Below, in pieces: positions 45,040-55,120 of a stretch of DNA of 64,000 bases; within the stretch, counting starts at the first letter, position 1, and the number at the start of each line of letters is the position of its first letter. This stretch comes from Buxus sempervirens (Eukaryota > Streptophyta > Magnoliopsida > Buxales > Buxaceae), in NCBI GenBank assembly GCA_947561395.2, contig OX387193.1, positions 13,206,001 through 13,270,000 on the forward strand, read 5' to 3'. The translations under genes were made by a program, and so were the position numbers. The notes below the pieces were generated by a model that was not told the origin of the DNA, did no database searches, and saw nothing but the letters and a program-made list of their open reading frames with translations.

Positions 45040-45441
45040 ATATCCGATCCTAAATCCGAATTCAAAACCGAAATCCGAATTCGAGCCTGTTTGAACCTGA
45101 AACTTTAAAAAAAAATTTTAACAATTAAAGTAAATTTAACTATAAATTTTAACACAAATCCAAGTGTCTAATGATCAAATGATGATTTAACCCTTTTAAC
45201 TTATGGTTGAACCATGGTCTGGGCTAAGTTTATATATACTAAAAGTATGTTTTCCGTTCGAATCTTTTTTGGATCAGATACATGTATATCTGAATCCGCA
45301 TCCGAATTTTTTTTGGATCCGAAATTCGATATCCGTATCCGAACCGTGGATCTAAATCCTATCTTTGAATTCGGTAATTTCGGATCGGATTTGAGTCAGA
45401 TTTGGATATATATCCGACCCATTGCTTGCCCTAATATCAAC

Positions 45442-45630
45442 ATAAAAAGCTGTGCACATTGATTTTAGCATTTGGCCTGAACTTGTAAGACTAAGCATGG
45501 CTGCAACAGCCTGAACTGAACTATTGCACTTTTGGGTTTGGGAGGGTGAAAGTCAATCTTGGTGGTCAGTTTCCGGTGTAACCACGCTGAACAAAAGCGA
45601 CGTGTTCGTCAGTTTCCTCGTGGAGGGATG
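45442..45630. other. Unique flank right of the hAT element
   Basis: About 190 bp between the hAT target duplication and the second MITE. No gene or repeat was recognised. Confidence 0.5.
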
Positions 45631-45985
45631 GGGAGAATTGGTTTTTAGTGATATTTTCTTGAAATAATTCAGATTCAGTCGTCCAATTCTTATTAATTGA
45701 GAATTAGTTATACTTTTTTAAAAGAATTAAGAATGAGTATCAGTTTACTATTCACCAAGGATTACTTTCAAAAATACCCTCAAAAAATTTTGAAAACATT
45801 TTTATTCATTTTTATTATAAGTGAAGTTTGCAAGTCTTTTGAGGGTATCTTGGAAGAAATTTTCATGAACATTAAAATGACACTGATTCTTAATTATTTT
45901 AAAATATTACTAATTCTCAATTAAGAAGAATTTGACGCCTAAATCTGGATTATTTAGAAAAAGATCATTAAAAACCAATTTTCCC
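45631..45985. mobile_element. Foldback MITE, copy 2 of the GGGGAAATTGG family
   Basis: It starts GGGAGAATTGGTTTTTAGTG and ends CATTAAAAACCAATTTTCCC. It has the same length (about 355 bp) and internal order as the copy at 18697-19051. The two copies bracket the hAT/element B block in the same orientation. Confidence 0.75.
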
Positions 45986-46318
45986 TTCTAGGATGTCACT
46001 GCTGACGACTTCTCGCTTACGACATCCATCGCTATCAAACAAATCGCTTTCCCCGTGAGTCAAACTCGCATGTGGAATCTCCAAATTCCTATTTCGCATG
46101 TTACCAAAATCCTCGTGCGAGCCGAAAGCTGCAAGATTGTCTCTAAATTGTTTTTTATAGCTTTCCTTCATCTCAATTATCGATTTCTGAACCGACCCAC
46201 ACCCACCCTGGGAGAGAAAATCTTACATCCACTTGGAACAATGAATATTATTAAATTCAATAAAATACAATACATTGATCAATTCGAAACCCTAATTTAA
46301 TAAGACCAAGACCAAGGT
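45986..46318. other. Intergenic with a block repeated at 50 kb
   Basis: No gene is seen. The segment at about 46236-46310 (AATGAATATTATTAAATTC... TTTAATAAGACC) is repeated at about 50120-50190 with roughly 80% identity by eye. Confidence 0.5.
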
Positions 46319-47500
46319 TTGTTATGAGTGTTTTGGATACTATTTCACTTAGGGTCTATTGGGTCATTTCACATAGATGCTGCTCGTGTCTTTGCATGTT
46401 TTGTACCATCTTGTAAAGAAAGTTTCCAAAATCTATATGTTAGGTTTAGTAGATTATGTTGGCTTAATTCCGTGCCAAAAAGTGTATTTAAGTATGTTTA
46501 GAATGTTTAGATTGAGTCCAAGAAGTCACGGTTCAAACAATGTTGCAAACGGAGTTAAAATGAGCTTAATTTTTATACTCAACGTGAGACAAGGTTTGAG
46601 CCAGCATTCGAACGGTAGAATTAAAGCCTGTAGATAGTCAATCCCGAGAGTGGCATTAGAGAACGTTTGATCTGGCTTTCAAGCGGTGGTTTAACGTAAG
46701 ACTCGCGTGAGATGTGGAATTGAATGTTAGACAACGTGAGACCCAGAGTTCGAACGGCAATTTCTGCAATTTTCAAAAAAGTTACAAAAAATTGCATAAC
46801 TTACTTGTTTCAATTTGGATTGATTTCAAACTTATTGGGGAACCTTTAAATAGGATTGGGGTTCATTTAAACTCATAAGAGATACGTTTTAGAAGCCTTA
46901 AAAATACTTTTGTCTTTTGGAAAGGCCTTTTTCTAGGTTTTCCTATTTTGAGCCATAAAACCTTTTTTTCTTCCTTTCTCTACCTTGGAGTTCCAGGTTG
47001 GGGAGATTGAATCGTGGGAGTTTCTATGGATAACAGACGAGTTCGTTTGGGTGATCGTATGAGAAGATCTTCAGAGTTCTGAAGTATTGCTGTTGAGCAA
47101 ATTTGAGAAGTTCTTCAAATACTTTCAAGTCTGTAAGTTGCAGAGTCTAGAATAGGGATGTTGAATAGTCTGAACTACTGGTTGTAAGTCATCTTCTCAT
47201 TGTGGATCTTTTAGGTGGCTCTTGCATAGTTCGGAGGGTTTATTTTTTTTCTAATGAGAGTTCTCATAGAGTTTTCCCTTCATCACCAAATTGCTTTTGT
47301 CTTCTTTTATTACTTTAATTATTTACTTGCAATTTGGGTAGTTTGTTAATTACTTTTGATTAATTATTTGGTTTTCTGGAATTACTTTGAGGATTTTTTT
47401 ATGCCTATTAATTAAGGAATTGTCTTTAATTAGTAGAAATCTTTAATTCAGCTGTGCTATAGCTATTCACCCCTCTAGGTCTAATTAGAGTCTAAACCCT
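46319..47500 (+). mobile_element. Possible degraded LTR fragment
   Basis: The block begins TGTTATGAGTG. It has a TTTAAATAGG promoter-like site near 46849, a T-rich transcribed-looking part and the sequence AGCTATTCACCCCTCTAGGTC near 47461-47481, a phrase common near LTR or leader ends of plant copia elements. No partner LTR or target duplication was found. If real it is old and incomplete. Confidence 0.3.
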
Positions 47501-47502
47501 AG

Positions 47503-47703
47503 ATTTTTTACTTATTAGTAGGAAAGAGGGGAGAATATTCCCCAAATTCTGGCCTCCTTTTTTTTTTCCCACTGTTGCCCTCCCCAACTAAAACAATCCG
47601 AAATTATAACTACGCCACTACTCTTTCTACATTCGAACTTAAACTCCTACTTATATGCTACAATTAAGGGTAAGGACGTGTAGTATGCACGTGCCACCAC
47701 TAG
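47503..47703 (+). mobile_element. Helitron-like non-autonomous element, copy 1
   Basis: About 200 bp. After an eroded 5' end it has GAGGGGAGAATATTCCCC and ends with a hairpin (ACGTGTAGTATGCACGT) and CCACCACTAG followed by T. The CTAG end behind a short hairpin fits Helitron rules. Related copies are at 50349-50556 and 53400-53602. Confidence 0.6.
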
Positions 47704-48660
47704 TTTTATAAATGAAAAGTTCTCCATTACGTAATTAGAGTGGGTTGATATGAGATTCAATGAGTTCGGGTCCAAACCAATCTAAAATTAATCGGCCCAC
47801 ACACACCTCGGTTTGCCCTAAACCCAAACTCTTTGAGTGCAAACCCAATCCTAAAACTATTTCTTGAGTTAGGTTGGGTTCGGGTAAGCCTAAATTAAAT
47901 GTACACTTAAGATAATTGCAACAATGATAGAAAATTATTCAATAAATATAAATCTAAAAGAGATAAAATACAATTAAAAAAATGTTCCTATGAGGACCTT
48001 AAAAAGAATATAAAGAAAAAAAAAACAAATATCACAAAATAGGAGGCATTTTCCCCACAATCATCCAATTTATATAAATATTTGTCTTTTCGATCTATAT
48101 AAAAATGAGGTTACTCTATTTAATTAATTAACATTAGCATTCCTAGGGTATGTATTAAACTATCCCCATCCCCATGGATTCCACTTTAACATGTTCGGTA
48201 ACCTTTCCTAAAGGTTCTATAAGACTAAAATAGATAAAGTAATAAGCATTATAATTTTTCTAATAGCATGTTAGGAAAAAATAACTTCCAATTCCTTCAA
48301 AACAAGAGAGAAAAAGATCATACAAAAATAGCCATGTTTGGATATAAATAATGGGTTTCTTCTTTGGATGTTGTTATGTTTTGATGTAATTCACGGGTTT
48401 ATTCTTTATTTTGGGCTTTCGGATAAGCATGAAAACAAATCCGACCCACACTGAACTTCAGGCTTAAAATTAAGGCCGGACCAAACCCAAACTAAAGTGC
48501 TATTATATTTAGTTGACTAATCATCCTCTCACTACACTCAAGTGCTTATTTACTAATCATGCTCTACCGACATTCAAATCGAATAAAATCTTTCATCAAA
48601 GATTAATTTAAGTATATTCTTATATTCAAAACGTACCGTTTGAATGTGAAGAGAGGATAA
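47704..48660. other. AT-rich intergenic DNA
   Basis: No credible coding. A GGTTGGGTTCGGGT/CCCAAACCC-rich part at 47745-47890 and a related one at 48400-48500 could be the eroded ends of a hAT-type element, but no target duplication was found. Confidence 0.4.
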
Positions 48661-48746
48661 TTTAGTGTTTTATATATGGAGATTTTATTAGTAAAAAGGA
48701 CCGGATATAATGGTACATTTAGTGTTTTATATATGGAGATTTTGTT
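48661..48746 (+). repeat. Direct repeat, 27 bp twice
   Basis: TTTAGTGTTTTATATATGGAG plus ATTTTRTTA occurs at about 48661-48690 and 48718-48748, 57 bp apart, with one mismatch. It looks like a recent local duplication. Confidence 0.75.
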
Positions 48747-48749
48747 ACG

Positions 48750-49264
48750 TTTCATTATGGGAAGAGGACAACGACTTTGAATGTAGAGAGAAGGTAACCA
48801 CATGGACGGTTAGCAAGACAATATTTTAGGATATAGCCATAATTTTAATCCATGTAAGGAATTCTTTTTTTAGTTAGTGATGTCAGACTGCTGTTGGGTT
48901 AAATAGAATTATAGATAGATTACTACGGATTTATAAACAAGAAAGAAGAAAGTTGCAAACATCTTCCTTGTACGAACCATCAGCACCCACGGCAGTTACT
49001 TTAAAAATTAATTAATGTTTGTCTTTCCTCCCATTTTCAATTGTGGAATGTTTGTCCACTTCCGGATGAAATCGTCTGCCATTTTTGACTGAATTGCTTC
49101 CCGCTATTGGCCACGGCTATCATTTTTTGTTATATTTTGCAAATGTTTTATGTGGAACCCACTTAGAAAAACGATAACTGTAGATGATTTCGTTCCATTT
49201 TTTTAATATAATAGCAAAACCCTCCCTTAAACATCCCCCAAAGGAATGACATCCACTCCAATTA
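48750..49264. other. Intergenic, no gene seen
   Basis: AT-rich. Short frames here have no family resemblance. Confidence 0.5.
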
Positions 49265-49444
49265 AAAGCTGCATTGGTTCTGGCTATTGGAATAGGATGC
49301 TCTATGTGGAACATCTCATGGTTAATTAGTATTTTTTTCAAGTAGGGCCCACGTAAAAATTCATAATAGGAAAGAAAAAACATCAACCCTGGGATGCTCC
49401 ACGCTAGAGCATCCTCCCACTTCAACAATTGAAACCAATGCAGC
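49265..49444. mobile_element. Small MITE with GCTGCATTGGTT ends
   Basis: The left end GCTGCATTGGTTCTGG and the right end (AAACCAATGCAGCC) are inverted, with a second inverted pair inside (GGATGCTCTATGTGGAAC against its complement near 49390-49415). It is about 180 bp and non-coding. The target duplication is not clear. Confidence 0.5.
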
Positions 49445-49528
49445 CATAAATTACAGACAATTCTATCCCAAAATAAAGTATTTCTTTACCATAATGACAT
49501 TTGCTATAATTTTATGTTGCACTGGTCC

Positions 49529-49893
49529 TAGGATTGGCAACGGGGAGGGTTTCGGTGAAACCGAACATGCCCCTATAGGAGTTTAGCAAATACTAAACCC
49601 TACCCCACCCTATCAAGTTGGTAATGAGGTGAGGTAGGTCTGTCCCGATTTGGTATATAAAATGAAAAAAAAATGCTTTTTAGAAATAGAATATATACAC
49701 TAATAATATATTTGTTAATAAAATATGTATTTTTATGTATAAAATATATGAAATAATATTTAAAACATATTAGAAATTATATTATAATATATCAAGATTG
49801 GGGTGGGGCCTAACCCAATTTTAGACATACTAAACCCTAATAGGGGCGGGGTATGACACGTTACCCGTTTAACCCACCCCATTGCCATCCCTA
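49529..49893. mobile_element. hAT-like MITE, 365 bp
   Basis: TAGGATTGGCAACGGGG at the left and (CCCCATTGCCATCCCTA) at the right are inverted ends of the TAGGGRTGGCAAY type. The flanks ACTGGTCC and ACTGATGT agree at 5 of 8 bases, consistent with an old 8-bp duplication. The interior is AT-rich with no transposase. Confidence 0.6.
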
Positions 49894-50348
49894 ACTGATG
49901 TTGTTATTGGAGCGTAGAAGTTGACAGTTAATTTTCTTGTATGTTGTAAATGTTTTAAATAGACCCACTTGATAAAAACTTTAGATGTTACACGTGGTTG
50001 CATCTAACTCCAACAGCATGTACTAATGCAGCATAAAATTGCAGCCGCTGTCCCTTTTCTTGATTTATATGAACTCACCAACGTCTTCTTTTGGAGAAAA
50101 TCCTAACTGTAGTTCTGGCAATCAATATTAGAAAATTTAATAACATACAATATATGGGTCAATATTCAAAATTATATTTTAATAAGACTAATCACAACTT
50201 TGGAACGTGGGCATACGCGGACTAAGGAAATATTCCATTTTTAAACCAACTAATATTTTTTTTTCTTCTTTGTTTTTAAAATCCTTAATAAGTGAAGGAC
50301 AAGGAATATTCATTACAATGTTGAAAAATTTTAGTTGGACATCAAATA
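49894..50348. other. Intergenic with block repeated at 46 kb
   Basis: It contains the second copy of the block described at 46236-46310 (about 50120-50190). No gene is seen. Confidence 0.5.
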
Positions 50349-50556
50349 TCTATGCTATTAATAAAGGGAAGAGAGGAGAATATTCCCCCTAGATTCTGGC
50401 CTCTTTCTTTTTTTTTTTTCCAACTATTGCCCTCCCTAACTAAAATAATCTCAAACTATAACCACCCCACTACTCTTTCCGTCATTCAAATTTAAACCTC
50501 TAGTAATATGTTACACTTAAGGGTGAGGACGTGCAGTTTGCACGTGCCAGCACTAT
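50349..50556 (+). mobile_element. Helitron-like non-autonomous element, copy 2
   Basis: It starts TCTATGCTATTAATAAAG after an A, contains GAGGAGAATATTCCCCC and CTGGCCTC, and ends with the hairpin ACGTGCAGTTTGCACGT and GCACTAT before T. It is 208 bp with no duplication of the target, as expected for Helitrons. Confidence 0.65.
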
Positions 50557-51000
50557 TCACTTCAAATCCAAGAATTATGCAGATTTCCAAAGGAATCCCT
50601 AACCTGCACCCAAAACGTCCAGCGTTATCTACTCAATCAATTAAATATTTTCTTTCTCTTTTATAGCTTTGACTATTAGAATCACTACCGATGAAATGTT
50701 AAATGACAAGTTTGCTTTTCTTATTTCGATTGAAAATTAAAACGCTTTACTTATACATTAGTAATTTATGTACTTGGGGACAAATATTCAATATATGTCT
50801 TCTCTCTTGCCACCTCATTAATATTATTCAAATTTTAACCATTTCTAAAAAGGGAAACTATTATATATATATATATAGCAAACCTCAAGATAGTAAATTG
50901 ACATTTCAGAAAGGAGTGGAAAATCACGGATGCATGCTATGAGTTGATTTAAAATAGTCATGTTTCGTTAATTTTCATCTTGCTGAGACATGAACTAAAC
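50557..51000. other. AT-rich intergenic DNA
   Basis: No gene is seen. A short TA microsatellite (TATATATATATATA) lies near 50863-50877. Confidence 0.5.
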
Positions 51001-51370
51001 CGAGGTCTTTGACTGCCAACCGAAAACCAAACCAACCAGGAAAAGAACCGATTGTCCCAACCCAAACACCAAACTGAAAAAAAATTGTGAAACCTAAAAC
51101 CCATGCCAACCTAACCCAAATTGCACATTTGGTTCGGTTTGGTTCGTGTTAGGCCATTAGTTCATTATTATGTACATGGCATATATTATATATTACAAAT
51201 TTTTAATACTAATAAATAAATAACTAATATATATATATGTTATATAGTTCATAGTGGGTTTAACAGAGCTTTCAACCTAAAACCGAACCAAACTAATTCG
51301 GTTTGTTTTTTTTTTTCATTTTTATTTTTGGATCCAAAACCAAACCGAACCAAAGTTGGGCAGCGGGCAA
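51001..51370. repeat. AACCGAACC-rich repeat, possible eroded hAT MITE
   Basis: Phrases such as GGTTCGGTTTGGTTCG (51129-51150) and inverted CCGAACCAAACTAATTCGG and AACCAAACCGAACCAAAG (51283-51355) surround an AT-rich core. The style matches subterminal repeats of the hAT-like element at 55121, but ends and duplication are not certain. Confidence 0.4.
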
Positions 51371-51850
51371 TTTTAACCAACCCAAGATTGCACTCCGAAT
51401 ATGAACGGTGGTAGAGTTGAGAGAGACTTGAAACAACCTGGGAGGAAGTCCCTAAGAAATTTTCCAACAACTCTTAACCGACGTGGAGGGGCACGGTACC
51501 CACTTATACACTATCTAGGTTTTCTTATTTTCCTCTTGAAAAAATATATATAAAATGGGAACGAAACTTCGTCAAATCACCCTTTAATTTATAGAATGAA
51601 GATCCTTAGGAGCTCCCATATATTTGAGCATCCACAAGATCCATGTGTATTAAAAAATCGGCTTTTAAAGTATGTATCTTTGTTTTTTTGTTTATTGAGA
51701 CGTAGTTTAATAGTAATTCTCTAATTTTTTTAGGTACAATCAAGTGAAAGCTCCAAAGAAAAGTTGAGATGCGAACTGGACTTAGAGACGGCATAGAATC
51801 GACATGTCAGCGACAATTATGTGTGGAGAAAAATAAATAAAATAAAAATG

Positions 51851-51860
51851 CTTATAAAAT
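51851..51860 (+). promoter_or_regulatory. TATA box of the membrane-protein gene
   Basis: CTTATAAAAT lies about 70 bp upstream of the first ATG (51923) and 140 bp upstream of the preferred start (51995). Confidence 0.45.
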
Positions 51861-51994
51861 AAAAATACCCAGAAAATTTTGGTGTCTGGTCTTCATCTTG
51901 CTGTTCATGTGTATTAAAGCACATGAGAGATGGCGGAGGAATGCAAAAGCAAAAGCTTGCAAAGATTTCTTACCCACAGAGAGTTAATACACTC

Positions 51995-52462
51995 ATGGCT
52001 AGTAGCAACAACTCCAATCATCTGCAAGGCCTGGGAGCGACTTGTACTGTTTCTAATGACCAGCAAGAAGATGAAAAGTGGGCAAAGACTGTCATCAGTT
52101 TTTGTTGTGCAAGCGCCATTGCTCTTGTTTCCGTTGCTTGTCAAGACAAGTCCCATCTGCCTTTTCCTTTCTATCTCATTTCTCTTGTGCTCTTAGTGGC
52201 CTTCTGGTTCTCCTCCCTTAGCGTTTGGGCGAGATCCATGTTTCCCACTGCATCTAAAGTGTTGGAGCAAATGGGAGTTGTAGCTGCCATGTTTGCTTTC
52301 TTCATGGGCATAGCTTTTTCAATTCCACCAAACATTCAGTTTGTGGCTTGGTTTACCTGTGCTCTTTCATTTGTCCTTATGACTGCACTCCATCTGTACC
52401 CAATCATTATAAGCTTCAATCACTGGACATCATGGGTTGATCGGCTCAAATCCGACATCTGA
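51995..52462 (+). CDS. Small four-transmembrane protein, single exon
   Basis: The most convincing host gene in the window. From the ATG at 51995 it encodes 155 residues: an Asn/Ser/Gln-rich N-terminus, then about four hydrophobic spans (near residues 30-49, 57-78, 91-110 and 116-138), each helix typical of membrane insertion, and a short tail ending in DRLKSDI. Start choice: TCATGGCT is a good plant context, but an in-frame ATG at 51923 would add 24 residues, and a different-frame ATG at 51930 (ATGGCGGAGG) could act as an upstream frame. The family was not recognised. It may sit in the plasma membrane or an endomembrane; the function is unknown. A TATA box (51851) and an AATAAA signal (52548) flank it. 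Confidence 0.65.
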   Translation: MASSNNSNHLQGLGATCTVSNDQQEDEKWAKTVISFCCASAIALVSVACQDKSHLPFPFYLISLVLLVAFWFSSLSVWARSMFPTASKVLEQMGVVAAMFAFFMGIAFSIPPNIQFVAWFTCALSFVLMTALHLYPIIISFNHWTSWVDRLKSDI

Positions 52463-52547
52463 TCATAATTGGGAAGGCCTCCTGCAGTTAAATCTGGCCG
52501 GCATCATAACGATTAACGAGTATGAAGTATACTATATATTTAGAAGT

Positions 52548-52553
52548 AATAAA
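52548..52553 (+). terminator. Polyadenylation signal of the membrane-protein gene
   Basis: AATAAA lies 86 bp after the stop codon, in an AT-rich 3' region. Confidence 0.45.
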
Positions 52554-52559
52554 TAGAAT

Positions 52560-52985
52560 TCTCTTTCTATGTTTATGTCTTTGGACTCTATATGTAGATG
52601 TTGTACTGGGTGTGATGAAGGTGTGAGATTGTGCATTGTAAGTTTTTAGTCAGTAAATTTACCCTTTGCCAAAGTATATTCTAAATTCCAAGATGGGTGG
52701 AGTGGGGTGTTAATTATCATTCAAGTGCATGTTGATACAATTACAGAAATTTTAGTACATGGACCGATTTTGTGATTTTGATTTATGTACAAACCAGATG
52801 AGGACGAAAAAAATTTCATAGGATTTCTAAATTCATGTGAGAGTAACAAACATCGGTATTGCAATAAATTTGAAAAAAATTGGAGGATGTTTTGGGCATG
52901 GAATTAATGTCAGTGAGAGAACAAGTTATTGGCTTTATATAATAGTATAGATTCAACTATTACAATGAGAATAACTATGAAGATA
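52560..52985. other. Intergenic, no gene seen
   Basis: AT-rich sequence downstream of the membrane-protein gene. A TATAATAGTATAGATT phrase at 52937-52952 resembles the Helitron 5' end seen at 50349 (on the other strand), but no partner end was found. Confidence 0.4.
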
Positions 52986-52989
52986 CCAC

Positions 52990-53240
52990 AGAAGTGGTGG
53001 TTCAATAGTCCTGCGGGTTACTCCCATGTGGTTTGAAGTCTGGAGGTCTAAAGATCAAATCCCAGGGCTAAAGCCACTATGGTCTAACCCTCACTCACGA
53101 CATCCATCCTAGGGACTCCATTACGTTGCTCCCCTTATTATTTGGTGGCAAATATGGTAATGCATTCATTTCTCGGGTTGTCCAAGGACTGAGGCAATTA
53201 TCTCCGTTTGTAGGAACGGTGTAGTACGTACTCTCGTGGT
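52990..53240 (+). mobile_element. Candidate tRNA-derived SINE
   Basis: TGGTTCAATAGTC (52998-53010) resembles an A box, and GATCAAATCC (53053-53062) resembles a B box about 45 bp later. This is the internal promoter layout of tRNA-derived SINEs. The 3' end and target duplication were not found, so the right boundary is a guess. Confidence 0.4.
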
Positions 53241-53399
53241 GTTATGGTGACGGTCCAATTCTCCCAATTAAGGTGGTGTCAATTTGGATGCCCAATGAGG
53301 TCGACCATGTTGGTAGCCCTATTCCCTCATTTTGATTTAACAAAAAAAACTGAAAAAATAAATATGACATTCAGAATTTTTTGTTCTTTTTACACATTA

Positions 53400-53602
53400 C
53401 TAATGGTGGTACATGCATACTGCACGTTCTCAACTTTAACTGTAGCATATAAATAGGGGTTTAACTTAGAATGGAAAGAGTAGTGGGGTGATTGTAGTTT
53501 CGGATTGTTTTACTTATGGAGGGCAATGGTTGGGGGAAAAAAAGAGAGGCCAAAATACATATAGGGGAATATTCCCCCCCTTCTCTTTATTAATAGTATA
53601 GA
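53400..53602 (-). mobile_element. Helitron-like non-autonomous element, copy 3
   Basis: Minus strand: TCTATACTATTAATAAAGAG at the start, GGGGGAATATTCCCC, then the hairpin region ACGTGCAGTATGCATGT and ACCACCATTAG at the end. It is 203 bp and the best preserved 5' end of the three copies. Confidence 0.65.
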
Positions 53603-54206
53603 TATATAGATATAGATTACATGTTGTAGTTTGAAAAATTGAAAGTGAGGGTTTCGAGGTGTGTTTCCTGTTTAAAGAAGTTTTTGACGATGTGGCTGTG
53701 GCGGTTGCCACATAGAGCATCTAAGAGTTTTTCTGTTTGTGTATAATAATAATAGCTTTCTTATTCACAATAAAAAAGTTCAGAACCATTAGATGCTTCA
53801 CATCGCGAGCCTCCTTCTTCCCGTCTTCGTCTTCACCGTCCATCGCTTCAATTTATGGCGGGCATTTCTCAAATTAATGATGTAGAAAACTAAGAATTAA
53901 ACTAAAAGCAAGAGCAACAATTATAAGCAAATAATATCAATTAATTTTTTATATTTATATATTATATGAACCTTTAGCTAATATTATAGATAGGGTGTTA
54001 CCTAACGCTCTCATCCTTACAACAACGATATTGTCCGCTTTTGGTTTAAGCCAGCACGATTTTATTCTTTTGTTTTATCTTAAAAGGCTTTGTTGTTTAA
54101 GAGAATCAAGCTTATATATTTTGAACTTCACCTTTTTTTTTTTCTAAGCAACATAATATCCGAGATCTCACGTACTATTGCAAAACCTTTTGTTTTATCA
54201 AGGAAT
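53603..54206. other. Intergenic with block repeated at 56.5 kb
   Basis: Segment 53655-53698 (GAGGTGTGTTTCCTGTTTAAAG...ACGATGTGGCT) recurs at 56517-56560. A CATCGCGAGCCTCC... stretch at 53802-53860 looks like a short coding relic but is too short to assign. Confidence 0.5.
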
Positions 54207-54405
54207 AAAATCTTCTGCAATGCTACACTGAATTGTTTACTGAAATGGCCGTGAGATGCTTCCATGTGTAGCATTTCACGGTCAATGTTCTTTCAAGTAA
54301 GCCTTACATGAAATATAAAAAAACACTAATCGTGAGATGCTACATATGACAACATCGCACGGCCATTTGAGTGAACAATGGAGTGTAGCATTGCAGAAAA
54401 GATTT
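54207..54405. mobile_element. Foldback MITE, about 200 bp
   Basis: The left half (TCTTCTGCAATGCTACACTG ... GAAATGGCCGTGAGATGCT) and the right half (CGCACGGCCATTTG ... AGTGTAGCATTGCAGAAAAGA) are inverted copies over most of their length. It is non-coding. The target duplication is uncertain. Confidence 0.65.
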
Positions 54406-55120
54406 CAATCCGGTAATCAATAGACAGTATCTTTTTTTTTTTTCTTTTCTTTTTATGCAAGTGTGTCAATATCTTATGCATGCCGCCAGACTTCTTGGTG
54501 CGTGAATGTTTTGTTTATTACAAAGTGCAGTAGTTGCCACTGGCAGGAAAGAAACAAACATCGCAATTCGAGCCCAAGAAGTGCTCTGTTGTCCAATCAT
54601 AAACTCTTTCCACGCCTTTTTTCAGATCAAACAATCCCATCGTCAAGGTCTCATTTTAAAAAAATACGGACTACAGACGTGCTTGGCCTTCTTTCATTTG
54701 TTTTAAGCGCATGTGTGGATGAATTGTACCTCGAAGAGACACTTAAAATTCTTACAGTCCTACACGTGGTTAGATCTGATCTCTGTCAAAGTACGAGACA
54801 AAAGAAGCCATTAGAAAAGTGCAGAGGCTGTCAATCAGTCTAAAATCTGTTAACCGAAGCTAGGGGCCAATAACGACCGGAGTACTGACTAACGCCATTC
54901 TAGGGTTTAGTGGCAGCTTTGTTTTGTGCGAAGACAAAGGCAGGACTCCAACACAAAATCACAGCTTTAAATAAAGTACAATAAATTGTTTACCGCAACC
55001 AAAGTTTCGCTGGAATGCATATGTTTGGATGATGACGAGAAAGTGAGAAACTGCTTACGACCAAGTTTCTTTTTGTGACGTAAATCTCCAACCCATGGAA
55101 AAATAGGCTGTTTTTTCTTA
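54406..55120. other. Intergenic, no gene seen
   Basis: A 126-codon plus frame at 54463 has no recognisable domain, signal or gene context and was not called. Confidence 0.5.

Larger units (their letters stand above)
19117..45433. mobile_element. hAT-like non-autonomous element, split by element B
   Basis: The left end TAGGGGTGGCAATTGGTCG and the right end (ATCCGACCCATTGCTTGCCCTA) are inverted relatives. They are flanked by a perfect 8-bp duplication, atatcaac, at 19109-19116 and 45434-45441, as expected for hAT. Its own sequence is only 19117-19259 plus 45045-45433, about 530 bp. This is full of short GGATCCGAAATCCGAATTC-like subterminal repeats and has no transposase. Element B landed inside it, which keeps the two ends 26 kb apart. 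Confidence 0.8.

Noticed and set aside
45045-45433. Independent satellite of ATCCGAAAT words
   Set aside because: It is explained as hAT subterminal sequence because the matching left end and the 8-bp duplication are present.
52998-53062. A true tRNA gene, because A- and B-box-like words are present
   Set aside because: The box spacing is tRNA-like but no acceptor or anticodon stem pairing could be drawn, so a SINE was preferred.
54463-54843. 126-codon plus-strand frame
   Set aside because: No domain, promoter context or codon pattern supports it, and it is next to a MITE.
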